From NCBI RefSeq assembly GCF_041435095.1, contig NZ_CP108025.1, positions 3,348,001 to 3,412,000 of the forward strand: a DNA stretch of 64,000 nt. Reading direction: 5' to 3'. This stretch comes from Kitasatospora sp. NBC_00315 (GTDB lineage: Bacteria > Actinomycetota > Actinomycetes > Streptomycetales > Streptomycetaceae). Both the position numbers and the translations under genes were made by a program. Numbering within the stretch: position 1 is the first letter of the stretch; every line of letters begins with the position of its first letter. Positions 1-8,435 of the stretch are shown here, in pieces. The notes below the pieces were generated by a model. It saw only the letters and a program-made list of their open reading frames with translations, made no database searches and was not told the origin of the DNA.

Positions 1-1101
1 GCGCTCCGTCACGTCCATCACCGTGCCGGAGATGCCGAGCACCCGCCCGGACCGGTCGGTCATCCGGCTGTAGGAGATCGAGCGGAAGCCGCCGCGCGCG
101 GTCACCGGGGAGGCCAGCGTCACGTCGATGACCGGCTCGCCGGTGGCCAGCACCTGGCGCTGGATCGCGGTGATCTCGTCGGCCGCCCGCTCGGGCAGGG
201 TCTCGCCGGTGGTGCGGCCGACGTGCTCCTCCACGGTGACGCCGTTCATGTCGGCGAGGGTCTGGTTGACGGCGGTGTAGCGCAGGTCGGCGTCGAGCAC
301 GGCGATGCCGAGCGGGGACTGCTCGAAGAGGGCGTCGCGGACCGCGAGATCCCGTTCGACGGCCCGGACGATCCGCGCCTCGGCCAGCGCCACCTGGAGG
401 AACGGCGTGCCGTCGCCGTCCACCAGCAGCGAGATCCTGGCCTCCACCGGGACGCCGGCGCCCTCCCGGTGCCGCAGCTCGGCCAGCCCGTGCCACCGCC
501 CGGTGCGAAGCGTCTCCTGGATGGCCGCCCTGGTCCGCACGACCTGGGCGTCGTCGTCCAGCAGCTCGTCGATCCGGCGGCCCACCAGCAGCTCGCTCGG
601 CCAGCCGAGCAGCTCTTCGGCGGCCGGGCTCCAGAGCACCACCCGGGCGGAGGTGTCCAGGATCGCGATGGCCACCTTCACCACGTCGAACAGGCTGCCC
701 TGGGTGTGCTCGCCGAAGCGCTCCGGCACCGGTGCGAGGGCCGGGAACGGCATCGCCGGCCTGCCCCGGGTGCTCGGGCCCGGCGGGCCGGCGTGCACGA
801 TCGGGAGGGTCTGCCGGGCGCCCGCGTCGACCTCCCGGCGGCGGGCGGCGGGGCCCCGCGCCCGGCCCCCGAGGCGCAACCGGGCGCGGGCCGCGGCGCT
901 GCCGGTGGCCCGGGTCCGGGCCGGGCCGCCCCGGCGGCCGATGCCCGCACGGAGCGGCTGGAGCGGGGCGGCGGCCTGCGGACCGGGGACGGGCGGGACG
1001 GGGCCGGGCGGGACGGGGCCGGGGGCGGGCGGGTGCCACGGCTCCCGTCGGGGAAGGCCCTGGGCTCGCCGCTCACCCTCGCCGCTACCCGTACTCGCCA
1101 C
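1..1101 (-). CDS. PAS-domain signalling protein (3' part missing)
   Basis: The reverse strand reads open from the window edge. It encodes two successive PAS-like sensor domains, with motifs such as AIAILDTSARVVLWSPAAEE, then GIAVLDADLRYTAVNQ, and ends at the edge in RVLGISGTVMDVTER. PAS pairs of this kind usually precede a SpoIIE/PP2C phosphatase or histidine kinase module in streptomycetes. That output domain lies outside the window, so the class is not decided. The start is uncertain. A GTG at 1101 has a good GGAGG eight bases upstream and would add a Pro/Arg-rich leader of about 115 residues; an ATG at 753 is the conservative choice and lies just before the first PAS domain. Confidence 0.75.
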   Translation of the reverse strand, partial: MASTGSGEGERRAQGLPRREPWHPPAPGPVPPGPVPPVPGPQAAAPLQPLRAGIGRRGGPARTRATGSAAARARLRLGGRARGPAARRREVDAGARQTLPIVHAGPPGPSTRGRPAMPFPALAPVPERFGEHTQGSLFDVVKVAIAILDTSARVVLWSPAAEELLGWPSELLVGRRIDELLDDDAQVVRTRAAIQETLRTGRWHGLAELRHREGAGVPVEARISLLVDGDGTPFLQVALAEARIVRAVERDLAVRDALFEQSPLGIAVLDADLRYTAVNQTLADMNGVTVEEHVGRTTGETLPERAADEITAIQRQVLATGEPVIDVTLASPVTARGGFRSISYSRMTDRSGRVLGISGTVMDVTER

Positions 1102-1466
1102 GGACGGGGCCTCCGCCTCTAGGGATGCGCGCCTCGGCGGGGTGCCGTGGCGCGGACTGCCGTGACCGGCCCTGCTCGCGACCGGCCCTGGCCACGATCG
1201 GCGGCGCCGTAGGGGCCGGTTCACCGATGGTGACGAATGCTGCCGAAAAGTGACATACCCAACAGAAACCAAGGCTATCCCGGCCGGTCGAACGTCTCTT
1301 CCGATTGACCTGCCTGGCCTAGCGGAACCGCCCTCCCGTCGAACGGCCCGCACGGGCCCGCACCGGTGCGCAGGACGGCGCAGGACGGCGCAGGACGGCG
1401 CAGGACGGCGCCCGGTGCCGGCCGGTGCGCGTGAGGTGCGGGCGGGGCACGCCGGTCCGGCGGCGG
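1102..1466. other. intergenic region, no gene seen
   Basis: No convincing gene in about 365 bases. It separates the PAS gene and the Nudix gene. The only structure I see is the 10-bp tandem repeat at 1371-1410. Confidence 0.6.
1371..1410. repeat. 10-bp tandem repeat, four copies
   Basis: Four exact head-to-tail copies of CAGGACGGCG. They lie about 60 bases beyond the stop codon of the Nudix gene, in non-coding DNA. Confidence 0.9.
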
Positions 1467-1862
1467 TCAGCCCGCGGCGAGCAGCCGGGCCACGTGCGGG
1501 AGGACGGCTCGGTCGTGCTCCAGCCATTCGACGTCCGCGAGTTCGCCGGGCCCCAGCCAGCGCAGTTCGGAGTGGTCCTCCAGGGGCTGCGGCTCGCCGG
1601 ACAGCAGCTCGGCGGCCCAGAACCGCAGCTCCAACCCGGCCCGCACCGTCCAGCTCCCCGGGAGCTGCTCCAACGCCCTGGCCCGGACACCGAGTTCCTC
1701 CAGCAGCTCGCGCTCCAGCGCCTGCTCCTCGGACTCCCCGGGCTCGGCCTTCCCGCCCGGGAACTCCCATCGCCCGGCGACCTCGGGCGGAGCGCTGCGC
1801 CGCGCGGCCAGCACCCGGCCCTGGTGGATGAGCGCGCCGCCGACGACGATCCGGTTCTCCAT
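1467..1862 (-). CDS. Nudix hydrolase, MutT-like
   Basis: A 131-residue Nudix pyrophosphatase. The Nudix box is complete at about residues 36-58 (GGKAEPGESEEQALERELL, then EELGV), matching GX5EX7REUXEEXGU. The short single-domain build and the GRWEFPGGK motif are typical of MutT-type enzymes that clean 8-oxo-dGTP from the nucleotide pool. The substrate is inferred, as many Nudix subfamilies share this fold. The ATG at 1862 gives MENRIVVGGALI, a normal Nudix start. The neighbouring genes do not suggest a pathway. Confidence 0.9.
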   Translation of the reverse strand: MENRIVVGGALIHQGRVLAARRSAPPEVAGRWEFPGGKAEPGESEEQALERELLEELGVRARALEQLPGSWTVRAGLELRFWAAELLSGEPQPLEDHSELRWLGPGELADVEWLEHDRAVLPHVARLLAAG

Positions 1863-1872
1863 GGCGACGACC

Positions 1873-2001
1873 CTATGCGGCCCGGGCCTCGACCCGGGCC
1901 ATCTGCCGGCGCGCCTCGAACTCGGCCGCCGGCCGCTCGGCCGCCTCCCGACCGAGGCCGTCGGCGGCCAGGAAACGGTTGCCGTCGTCGTCCCGGCTCA
2001 T
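1873..2001 (-). CDS. tiny SPOR-like protein, 42 residues, possibly degenerate
   Basis: A short reading frame starting MSRDDDGNRFLAADGL and ending ARVEARAA. It resembles small actinobacterial proteins annotated as SPOR-domain-like, which carry the signature DDDGNRF followed by an alternating REEAE / EARGHKQ helix. Here the C-terminal GHKQ-type end is replaced by RRQMARVEARAA, so it may be decaying. A GGGGA lies about 11 bases upstream of the ATG. It ends just upstream of the Nudix gene on the same strand and could be co-transcribed with it. The family match is from memory. Confidence 0.45.
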   Translation of the reverse strand: MSRDDDGNRFLAADGLGREAAERPAAEFEARRQMARVEARAA

Positions 2002-2154
2002 CACGCGGTGGGTCCCCAGGACGGCGAGGGTGGCGGGCCCGGCCCGCGTGGGGGTCGGGCCGGGCCCCGCAGCGGCGACGCTACGCGGACCCGGCTACCG
2101 GCAGGTACGAGGCGGGTTAACAGCACGTTAGGCGCCGCGGTGCGGGCAGGACCG

Positions 2155-3666
2155 TCAGACCTGGAGGTCGCCCGGGCGCTCGCCGGTGGCCAGCCCGAGT
2201 GCCGCCCGGACGGCCCTGGCCTGGACGGTCGACCGGCTCACCCGGTCCGTCCCCGCCCGCACCTTCGCCTCCACCTCGGCGTCGGACGCCGCGGCGGCCG
2301 CCTGCCAGGCCGCGACGGAGTCCTTCTTCCCGGCGATCATCGCGTCCACGGCGCCCTTGGCGGCGTCCGGCCAGGTGACCGCGGCCAGCTTGTCGGCCTC
2401 GTCCTGGGTGGCCCGGGCCATCATGGCCGCCCACAGCCGGTAGTCCTCGGGCGCGTCCGCCACCTCGTCCAGCGGCATCGCGTCGACGGCCTCGTTGAAC
2501 GGCGCGACCGCCTGGAGGTAGCCGAGCTGCGCGGCGGTCAGGGTGGCGCGGTCGGTCCGCAGCGTCCCCCGGTGCAGGGCGTCCGAGTCCTCCAGGACAC
2601 AGGTCAGCAGGCCGCCGGAACTCTTCCAGCTGTCCTCGGTCGGGTAGAGGTAGGTCGCCTCGACGCCGTCCGGGATCGCCCAGTCGTCCAGGACGTAACC
2701 GGCCAGGACGGGCGCGCAGAGCTTCTCCGCCACCCGGCTGATCTCGTCCTGGCCCGGGTAGCCGCCGCCGGTCGCGGCGGGGATCCGGACGGTTCCGGCC
2801 ACCTCGCTGTGGTGCGGCAGCGTGCACGGCACCTTCGCAACCCAGGCCACCTCCTCGCTGTCACCGCGCGATCCCGCCGACGGGTTGTAGCAGTCCCCGG
2901 CGGCGAGTTGCTGCCAGGAGCTCGCGCCGCGCGGGGCGAACGGCCGGTTGTTCCCGGCGGAGTCGTCGGCGACGGCGCCGATCACCACCAGCGCGGTGAG
3001 CAGCATGCCGAACACCGAGAGCAGCAGACCGGCCACCGCGAGGCCCCGGCCGCGCTCACGCCGCTTGTGGATCTGCACCAGGGCGATCACCCCGAGCACC
3101 ACGGCGACCGGCCAGGCGCAAATCAGCCCGGCCGCCAGGGCGCCGATGGCGAAGCCGTTGGTGCGCTGCGGCGGGTAGGCGTACATGCCCGGGTAGCCGG
3201 AGACCGCGCCCGGGGTGACGGCGGCCCAGCCACCCTGACCGCCCCAGCCGCCGCCCTGGCCGCCCCAGCCCGGTCCGGCACCCGGGCCCCACGGGCCGCC
3301 GCCCCAGGGGCCGGGTGCGGCGCCCGGCTGCTGCCCGGGCAACCCGGCGGGCACCCCCTGGCCGACCGGCACGCCGGGCCCGGCCGGCGGGTGGACGGCG
3401 AACGGCTGGACGGCGGGCGGCGGCTGGACGGCCTGCCCCTGACCGGGCGGCGCCCAGGGGTCGTAGGGCTGCAGCACGGGGGGCACGGGCCGGGCGGAGG
3501 GCACTGCGTCGGCCTGCGCCTGCGCCGGCACCGGCTCCGCCCGGGACGGCGCAGGAGATGGCGCGTCAGCCGGCTCGGATGTCACGGGCGGTGCTTCGGC
3601 GCCCGCCCCGGGCTCGCCGTCGGGCCCGGGGGCGTCGGGCACGGACTTCGACAAGCTGGGTGACAC
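2155..3666 (-). CDS. Pro/Gly-rich membrane protein, DUF4190 plus septum-formation-type domain
   Basis: About 503 residues in three parts. The first roughly 170 residues are disordered and rich in Pro, Gly and Gln (runs such as GGWGGQGGW). Next come two membrane segments of the DUF4190 type (FAIGALAAGLICAWPVAVVLGV and GLAVAGLLLSVFGMLL, separated by IHKRRERG). The C-terminal extracytoplasmic part (SSWQQLAAGDCYNP...) resembles the septum-formation domain family, with paired Cys. The GTG at 3666 is chosen because GGGGGAG sits just upstream; earlier in-frame GTGs at up to 3768 lie in a 12-bp GC repeat and lack a ribosome site. Its role in cell-envelope or septum biology is family-level inference only. 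Confidence 0.75.
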   Translation of the reverse strand: MSPSLSKSVPDAPGPDGEPGAGAEAPPVTSEPADAPSPAPSRAEPVPAQAQADAVPSARPVPPVLQPYDPWAPPGQGQAVQPPPAVQPFAVHPPAGPGVPVGQGVPAGLPGQQPGAAPGPWGGGPWGPGAGPGWGGQGGGWGGQGGWAAVTPGAVSGYPGMYAYPPQRTNGFAIGALAAGLICAWPVAVVLGVIALVQIHKRRERGRGLAVAGLLLSVFGMLLTALVVIGAVADDSAGNNRPFAPRGASSWQQLAAGDCYNPSAGSRGDSEEVAWVAKVPCTLPHHSEVAGTVRIPAATGGGYPGQDEISRVAEKLCAPVLAGYVLDDWAIPDGVEATYLYPTEDSWKSSGGLLTCVLEDSDALHRGTLRTDRATLTAAQLGYLQAVAPFNEAVDAMPLDEVADAPEDYRLWAAMMARATQDEADKLAAVTWPDAAKGAVDAMIAGKKDSVAAWQAAAAASDAEVEAKVRAGTDRVSRSTVQARAVRAALGLATGERPGDLQV

Positions 3667-3826
3667 GTGGGGCTCCCCCGACCCGCCGGTCGCGGGCACC
3701 AGTTCGACTGCTGACGGAGGCGCGACTCTATCGGATCGCCCCACCCCTCGCCCCACCCCTCGCCCCACCCCCGCCCGGCACTCCGTCCGTCCCCGTCCGA
3801 CCCGGCCCGCACCGGCTCCGGCGGCC

Positions 3827-4639
3827 TCAGACCCGGGCCAGCAGCTCCCCGTGCAGCACCGCGAACCAGCCGTCCTCCGAGCCCGCCCACTCCCGCCAGG
3901 CCGCCGACATCCGCTCCAGGTCCTCCTGCTCGGCGAAGCCCTCCGCCAGGGCGGCCCCGGCGATCGACGACTTCAGGATCCGGTCCGCCCACAGGCCGCC
4001 CCACCAGTCCCGCTGCTCGGCCGTCGCGTACGTCCAGGTGGACGAGCTCGCCTCGATCCCGGTGAAGCCGGCCGCCCGGGCCCAGGACAGCAGGCGCCGG
4101 CCCGCGTCGGGCTCGCCGCCGTTGGCCCGCGAGATCCGCTGGTACAGCGCCGCCCACTCGTCCATCCCGGCCGGCCGGGGGTACCAGGTCATCGCGGCGT
4201 AGTCGGCGTCCCTGGCCGCCACGGTGCCGCCCGGCGCCGTCACCCGGCGCATCTCGCGCAGCGCGGCCACCGGGTCGGCCACGTGCTGCAGCACCTGGTG
4301 GGCGTGCACCACGTCGAACTCGCCGTCCTCGAAGCGCAGCCGGTGGACGTCGGCGACCTCGAACACCACGTTGTCCAGCCCGCGCGCCGCGACGAAGGCC
4401 GCGGCCTGCTCCAGCACCTCGGCCGAAGTGTCCACCGCGACCACCCGTCCGCTCGGGCCGACCAGTTCGGCCAGGTCCGCGGTGATCGTGCCGGGTCCGC
4501 AGCCGACGTCCAGCAGTACCTGGCCCGGGCGCAGCGAGGGCACCAGGTAGGCCGCCGAGTTGGCGGCCGTACGGGAGCGGTGCGACCGCAGCACGGACTC
4601 CTGGTGGCCATGGGTGTAGGCGTTCTGACGTTCGGTCAT
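3827..4639 (-). CDS. class I SAM-dependent methyltransferase
   Basis: A 270-residue methyltransferase. Motif I is clear (VLLDVGCGPGTITADLA), followed by the acidic motif II (VVAVDTSAEVLEQA), DVHRLRFEDGEFDVV and the HQVLQHVADP helix typical of UbiE/small-molecule methyltransferases. The substrate cannot be told. The ATG at 4639 (MTERQNAYTHGHQ) has GAGGGGG just upstream; a longer open frame to 4786 has no homology-like sequence. It is divergent from the PNPOx-like gene at 4785, with about 145 bases of shared upstream DNA. Confidence 0.88.
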   Translation of the reverse strand: MTERQNAYTHGHQESVLRSHRSRTAANSAAYLVPSLRPGQVLLDVGCGPGTITADLAELVGPSGRVVAVDTSAEVLEQAAAFVAARGLDNVVFEVADVHRLRFEDGEFDVVHAHQVLQHVADPVAALREMRRVTAPGGTVAARDADYAAMTWYPRPAGMDEWAALYQRISRANGGEPDAGRRLLSWARAAGFTGIEASSSTWTYATAEQRDWWGGLWADRILKSSIAGAALAEGFAEQEDLERMSAAWREWAGSEDGWFAVLHGELLARV

Positions 4640-4784
4640 GGGGTGCCCCCTCGGGTGGCGATCGGCTGTTCCGACATCTCCGACCGTACTGGTCGTCTCG
4701 CTCGTTGAGAATATTCGTCTCACATAAAGAGACGCCCTCGATAAAACCTGCTGCGGGACCGGGCTCCTGGCGGAGAATCGGACC

Positions 4785-5369
4785 ATGGGAAAGACCTACG
4801 AACGAATCGACGGGCGGCTGCGCGCGTTCATCGAGAGCCAGCCCGTCTTCTTCATCGCCACGGCGCCGCTCGCGGACGACGGCCATGTCAACGTCTCCCC
4901 GAAAGGGCGCTCCGGCACGCTGGCCGTCCTGGACGAGCTCACGCTCGCCTACCTGGACTTCGGCGGCAGCACCGCCGAGACCATCGCCCATCTGCGCGAG
5001 AACGGGCGGATCACGCTGATGTGGTGCGCCTTCACCGGGCCGCCGACCGTGGTGCGGGTGCACGGGCGCGGCGAGGCCGTCTTCCGCGACGACCCGCGGT
5101 TCGCCGAGCTGGTGGGCCGCTTCGCCCCGGACGCCGACGGCGGCGGCCTGCGGGCCGTCGTGCTGGTCCACGCCGACCGGGTCAGCGACTCCTGCGGGTT
5201 CGCCGTCCCGCTGATGGACTATCGCGAGGACCGCAGCCTGCACTCGGACTTCTTCGGCCGCAAGAGCGATCCCGAGTTCGCCGTGTACTGCGAGGGCAAG
5301 GACCACGTCGCCACCAGCATCGACGGTATGCCCGCCCTCCCGCTCCCGCTGCCGCCGCGCCCCGCGTGA
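4785..5369 (+). CDS. pyridoxamine 5'-phosphate oxidase-like flavoprotein
   Basis: A 194-residue split-barrel protein of the PNPOx-like/FMN-binding superfamily. The N-terminal FFIATAPLADDGHVNVSPKG stretch is the usual flavin-contact strand pair, and LAYLDFGGSTAETIAHLREN follows the family pattern. These stand-alone members are not pyridoxine biosynthetic enzymes; many bind FMN, haem or F420. The ligand cannot be told here. It starts at the ATG (MGKTYERIDGRLRAF). It is convergent with the DUF3616 gene. Confidence 0.85.
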   Translation: MGKTYERIDGRLRAFIESQPVFFIATAPLADDGHVNVSPKGRSGTLAVLDELTLAYLDFGGSTAETIAHLRENGRITLMWCAFTGPPTVVRVHGRGEAVFRDDPRFAELVGRFAPDADGGGLRAVVLVHADRVSDSCGFAVPLMDYREDRSLHSDFFGRKSDPEFAVYCEGKDHVATSIDGMPALPLPLPPRPA

Positions 5370-5381
5370 GCGCATGCCGGA

Positions 5382-5410
5382 GCCCCCGCCGGCGTCACGC
5401 CGACGGGGGC
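5382..5410. terminator. hairpin between convergent genes
   Basis: GCCCCCG pairs with CGGGGGC around an inner GGCG/CGCC stem and a three-base loop. It lies between the ends of the PNPOx-like and DUF3616 genes and probably serves both strands. Confidence 0.6.
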
Positions 5411-5426
5411 CCCGGAGCGGGCGTGC

Positions 5427-6818
5427 CTACGGGTTGACGGTGAACCAGGTCGAGCGGGACTTCTTCCACTCCGGGTGGGTGAGGTCCTTGGCCTCGGTGC
5501 CGTCGTTGTACAGGTCGGCGGAGCCGTCGTCCGTGATGAGCTGCACCCGGGCGCCCGCGACCGTCAGGTCGGGGACGTCCACCACGGCCTCCCAGCCGCC
5601 GGCGTCGCTGGTCGGCAGGTCGAGCAGCTTGACCGGGGCCGAGGTCGCGAGGCCGTCCCAGCGGTAGAGGGCGTACGGGTCGGAGTTGTCGTCGGCGGCC
5701 CAGGAGCCGGCCACGATCAGGTACTGCCCGGCCGCGTTGCGGCGGATGTCACGGATCGAGAGGCCGCCGAGGTTCAGCTCGATCGGCGTACCGAAGGTGG
5801 CGTGCACCGAGCCGCCGGGCAGCTGGTTGAAGTTGGTGACCGGCACCAGCAGCGCCTTGCCGTTGGTGACCGCCGGGGTCAGCGGGGCCCGGAAGCCGAC
5901 GAACGCGGTGGTGGTGCTGCCCGGGGCGAACTCCAGGCCCTCGACGTTGAAGCCGTCGATCTGCTTGGGGATCTGGCCGGAGGCCGCGCCGGCCGCGAAG
6001 CCGTAGTGGTTCCCGTGGGACTGGTCCCAGGCGATCAGGTCGTCGCGCAGACCGGTGTACTCGCCCGCCAGCGTGAGCTGGGTGCTCGCGCCGGAGCCGG
6101 TGACCGTGGTGGTGAAGACGGTGCGGCGGTCGGCCTTGATCTCGCCGTCCTTGTTGTTGCCCAGCGATCCGGTCCAGTAGATCGTGTTGCCGACCCGGGT
6201 GGCGGCCTCGATGTCGATCTCCTTGGAGACGCCGAGCGCCGAGCTGAAGTCCCAGGTCTTCACCGGGGCGCCGGAGGCGTTGCGGTCGTACAGGCGCAGC
6301 ACGTTGGACTCGTCGTCCGCCACCACGATGTAGCCGTTGCCGGCGTCCACGGCGGCGGAGGCGTCGCTGGAGCCGGTCAGGTAGCGGGCGTCCGCCGCGT
6401 ACTGGACCGCGGCCGAGGCCGCGTAGTGCAGCGTCTTGGTGGCGGTCTTGCCGCCGAGGCCGGTCACCTTGACCGTCAGGTCGGTGTAGCCGACGCCCCG
6501 GGCCGCGACGGTGAGGGCCCGGCTGCCAGTGGTGCCGGCCACCGTGACGTCCGTGGTCTTCGCGACTGAGGTCTTGGAGCTGGCCGAGGCGGCGACCGTG
6601 AGCGCGGAGACGTCCGCGCCGCTCTGCGCGATCGTCACGGTGACGGTCGGGTCACCCGTCGCGCCGACCGCACCGGAGAGGTAGGTGGCCGAGAGGGCGA
6701 TAGTGGGGGTGCCGTAACTGACCGCGAGGGCGGGCGCGGCGGGGATGGCGACGGCGGGCAGTGCGGCGGCCAGGGTGAGCGCGGCGGCGAGACCGAGCGG
6801 ACGGCGCGGGTACGACAC
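5427..6818 (-). CDS. secreted DUF3616-type beta-propeller protein
   Basis: A 463-residue secreted protein. The GTG at 6818 follows AGAAGG and begins a Sec signal peptide (VSYPRRPLGLAAALTLAAAL, cleavage near PALA-VSYG). The next ~110 residues, rich in T/V/S/A, look like an Ig-like or bacterial adhesin-type repeat. The C-terminal ~340 residues contain repeated strand motifs (YIVVADDESNVLRLYD, DLIAWDQSHGNHYGFAAG, IDGFNVEGLEFAPG) that fit the DUF3616 family. The function is unknown; a surface or secreted binding role is inferred from the export signal only. Confidence 0.75.
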   Translation of the reverse strand: MSYPRRPLGLAAALTLAAALPAVAIPAAPALAVSYGTPTIALSATYLSGAVGATGDPTVTVTIAQSGADVSALTVAASASSKTSVAKTTDVTVAGTTGSRALTVAARGVGYTDLTVKVTGLGGKTATKTLHYAASAAVQYAADARYLTGSSDASAAVDAGNGYIVVADDESNVLRLYDRNASGAPVKTWDFSSALGVSKEIDIEAATRVGNTIYWTGSLGNNKDGEIKADRRTVFTTTVTGSGASTQLTLAGEYTGLRDDLIAWDQSHGNHYGFAAGAASGQIPKQIDGFNVEGLEFAPGSTTTAFVGFRAPLTPAVTNGKALLVPVTNFNQLPGGSVHATFGTPIELNLGGLSIRDIRRNAAGQYLIVAGSWAADDNSDPYALYRWDGLATSAPVKLLDLPTSDAGGWEAVVDVPDLTVAGARVQLITDDGSADLYNDGTEAKDLTHPEWKKSRSTWFTVNP

Positions 6819-7214
6819 TGGTGGGGCCCTTCTACGACGAAGCGGTGCGAGGTCCGGATCAGGCTGATCCCGCCGGGCGAACGCCGCCCCTACAGCACCG
6901 GACGCCCGGACGAACGCTGCCCTTCGGATCGCACCCCGGGGCCGCCCCCTCCGGTCACCGGTACGAGCGGCCGCCCGCCGTACCGGTGAGCGGTCCCGCC
7001 CCCCGCGCACCCGTCGACGGAACCGCCCGTGCGCCGCCGTACCGTGGGCGGTGGCCCGGCGGGACCGGGCTCCGGAGACACCCCGGCCACGGGCCGCTCC
7101 GGCCGGGAAGCACCCGGACGGGAACCGCCCGGACGGGAACCACCCGAACAGGAACCACCCGGACAGGAACCACCCGGACAGGAACCACCCAGGAGAGGGA
7201 CGGACCCCGCACCC
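6819..7214. other. divergent intergenic region with tandem repeats
   Basis: About 396 bases between the divergent DUF3616 and RibD-reductase-like genes. Apart from the five-copy 15-bp array at 7111-7190 and a GC-rich stretch, I see no gene. Both promoters must lie here. Confidence 0.6.
7111..7190. repeat. 15-bp tandem repeat, five copies plus a partial
   Basis: Five units of the form CACCCGGACAGGAAC (7111-7185), with a few substitutions, plus a final CACCC. They lie directly upstream of the reductase ribosome site. The repeat is in frame with that gene (PGQEP-type peptide repeat), so an upstream GTG at 7029 could extend the protein, but this is unlikely. Confidence 0.85.
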
Positions 7215-7901
7215 ATGGCCCCATCACGCCCGTACGTCCTGCTGAGCGCCGCCGTGTCGCTCGACGGCCACCTCGACGACGCCTCGCCGGAGCGGCTGCT
7301 GCTCTCCAACGCTGCCGACTTCGACCGGGTCGACGCGGAGCGCGCCGAGTGCGACGCGATCCTCGTCGGCGGCAACACGCTGCGCACCGACAACCCGCGT
7401 CTGCTCGTCAACGCCCCCGCCCGGCGGGCCGTCCGGGTGGCGGCCGGGCGGCCCGCGTACCCGTTGAAGGTGACGCTCAGTGCGAGCGGCGCACTCGACG
7501 CCGGCCTGCGGTTCTGGCACACCGGCGGCGACAAACTCGCGTACACCACCGATGCCGGGGCGGCGGCGCTGCGGCCGGCCCTGGCCGGGCTGGCGGACGT
7601 CGTCGCGCTGGGCCCGGAGGTGGCGCTCACGGCGGTGCTGGACGACCTCGGGGCACGCGGCGTGCGACGGCTGATGGTCGAGGGGGGCGGCAGCGTGCAC
7701 ACCCAGTTCCTCGCGCAGGGCCTCGCCGACGAGCTGCAGCTGGCGCTCGCCCCGGTACTGGTCGGCCAGGCCGCGGCGCCGAGGTTCGTGAACCCGGCCG
7801 CGTTCCCCGGCGGACCGGGCCGCCGGATGCGACTGCTGGAGGCACGTACGGTGGGAGACGTCGTCCTGCTCAGGTACGCCCCGAAGGAGCCCGCACCGTG
7901 A
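7215..7901 (+). CDS. RibD C-terminal-like reductase (dihydrofolate reductase superfamily)
   Basis: A 228-residue NADPH-dependent reductase of the RibD C-terminal family, beginning MAPSRPYVLLSAAVSLDGHL. Family landmarks are the SAAVSLDGHLDD start, AILVGGNTLRTDNPRLL, and the nucleotide-binding RRLMVEGGGSVHTQFL motif. RibD-type proteins reduce the ribosyl-pyrimidine intermediate of riboflavin synthesis; stand-alone copies may serve deazaflavin, antibiotic or salvage pathways. It overlaps the following deaminase by four bases, so the two RibD activities are encoded as adjacent genes. No other riboflavin genes are near. AGGAGAGGGA lies about 14 bases upstream of the chosen ATG. Confidence 0.85.
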   Translation: MAPSRPYVLLSAAVSLDGHLDDASPERLLLSNAADFDRVDAERAECDAILVGGNTLRTDNPRLLVNAPARRAVRVAAGRPAYPLKVTLSASGALDAGLRFWHTGGDKLAYTTDAGAAALRPALAGLADVVALGPEVALTAVLDDLGARGVRRLMVEGGGSVHTQFLAQGLADELQLALAPVLVGQAAAPRFVNPAAFPGGPGRRMRLLEARTVGDVVLLRYAPKEPAP

Positions 7902-8359
7902 CCGTTGACCAGCGAGCCGTCGATCGTGAACGGCTCGGCCGCGCCGTCGAACTGTCCCGGCTGTGCCCGCCCTCCGCGACCGCGTTCTCGGTGGGCGCCG
8001 TGGTGGTCGGCGCCGACGGCGAGGTGGTCAGCGAGGGCCACAGCCGGGAGGGTGACCCGCTCGTACACGCGGAGGAGTCCGCCCTCGGCAAGCTCGCGCC
8101 CGGTGACGCCCGGCTGCGCGGCGCCACCGTGTACAGCTCGCTCGAACCCTGCGGGGAGCGCGCCTCCCGCCCGCTGACCTGCTCCCAGCTGCTCATCGCG
8201 GCGGGCGTCGCCCGGGTGGTGGTGGCCTGGCGCGAGCCGGATCTCTTCGTCACCGGCTGCCAGGGCACGGCGCTGCTGGAGGCCGCCGGGATCGAGGTGG
8301 TGGAGCTGCCGGAGCTGGCGGCGGCCGCCCGTGCGGTCAACGCGCACCTGCTCGACTGA
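7898..8359 (+). CDS. cytidine/dCMP deaminase-like zinc enzyme
   Basis: A 153-residue deaminase that starts with a GTG overlapping the upstream stop codon (GTGA), with AAGGAG nine bases before it. The zinc-binding signature is complete: HAEESALGKL followed by SLEPCGERASRPLTCSQLL (H-A-E and PC...C). The length and PCGERASRPLTC pattern fit the RibD N-terminal or dCMP deaminase group. Translational coupling to a RibD-like reductase strongly suggests they act in sequence on one pyrimidine substrate. Whether that is riboflavin or a specialised metabolite is not shown. Confidence 0.87.
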   Translation: MTVDQRAVDRERLGRAVELSRLCPPSATAFSVGAVVVGADGEVVSEGHSREGDPLVHAEESALGKLAPGDARLRGATVYSSLEPCGERASRPLTCSQLLIAAGVARVVVAWREPDLFVTGCQGTALLEAAGIEVVELPELAAAARAVNAHLLD

Positions 8360-8435
8360 TTTGTTTGTACCATTACGAAACAATCCACTCCCGGTCTCCT
8401 CCGGGAGCCTGCCGAGACCCCGGGGAGCCCCCGCC

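Noticed and set aside
223..1122. A 299-codon + strand open frame
   Set aside because: Mirror of the PAS-domain gene, which has two recognisable PAS domains on the other strand.
1828..3663. A 611-codon + strand open frame
   Set aside because: Antisense of the DUF4190-type gene; no conserved motif.
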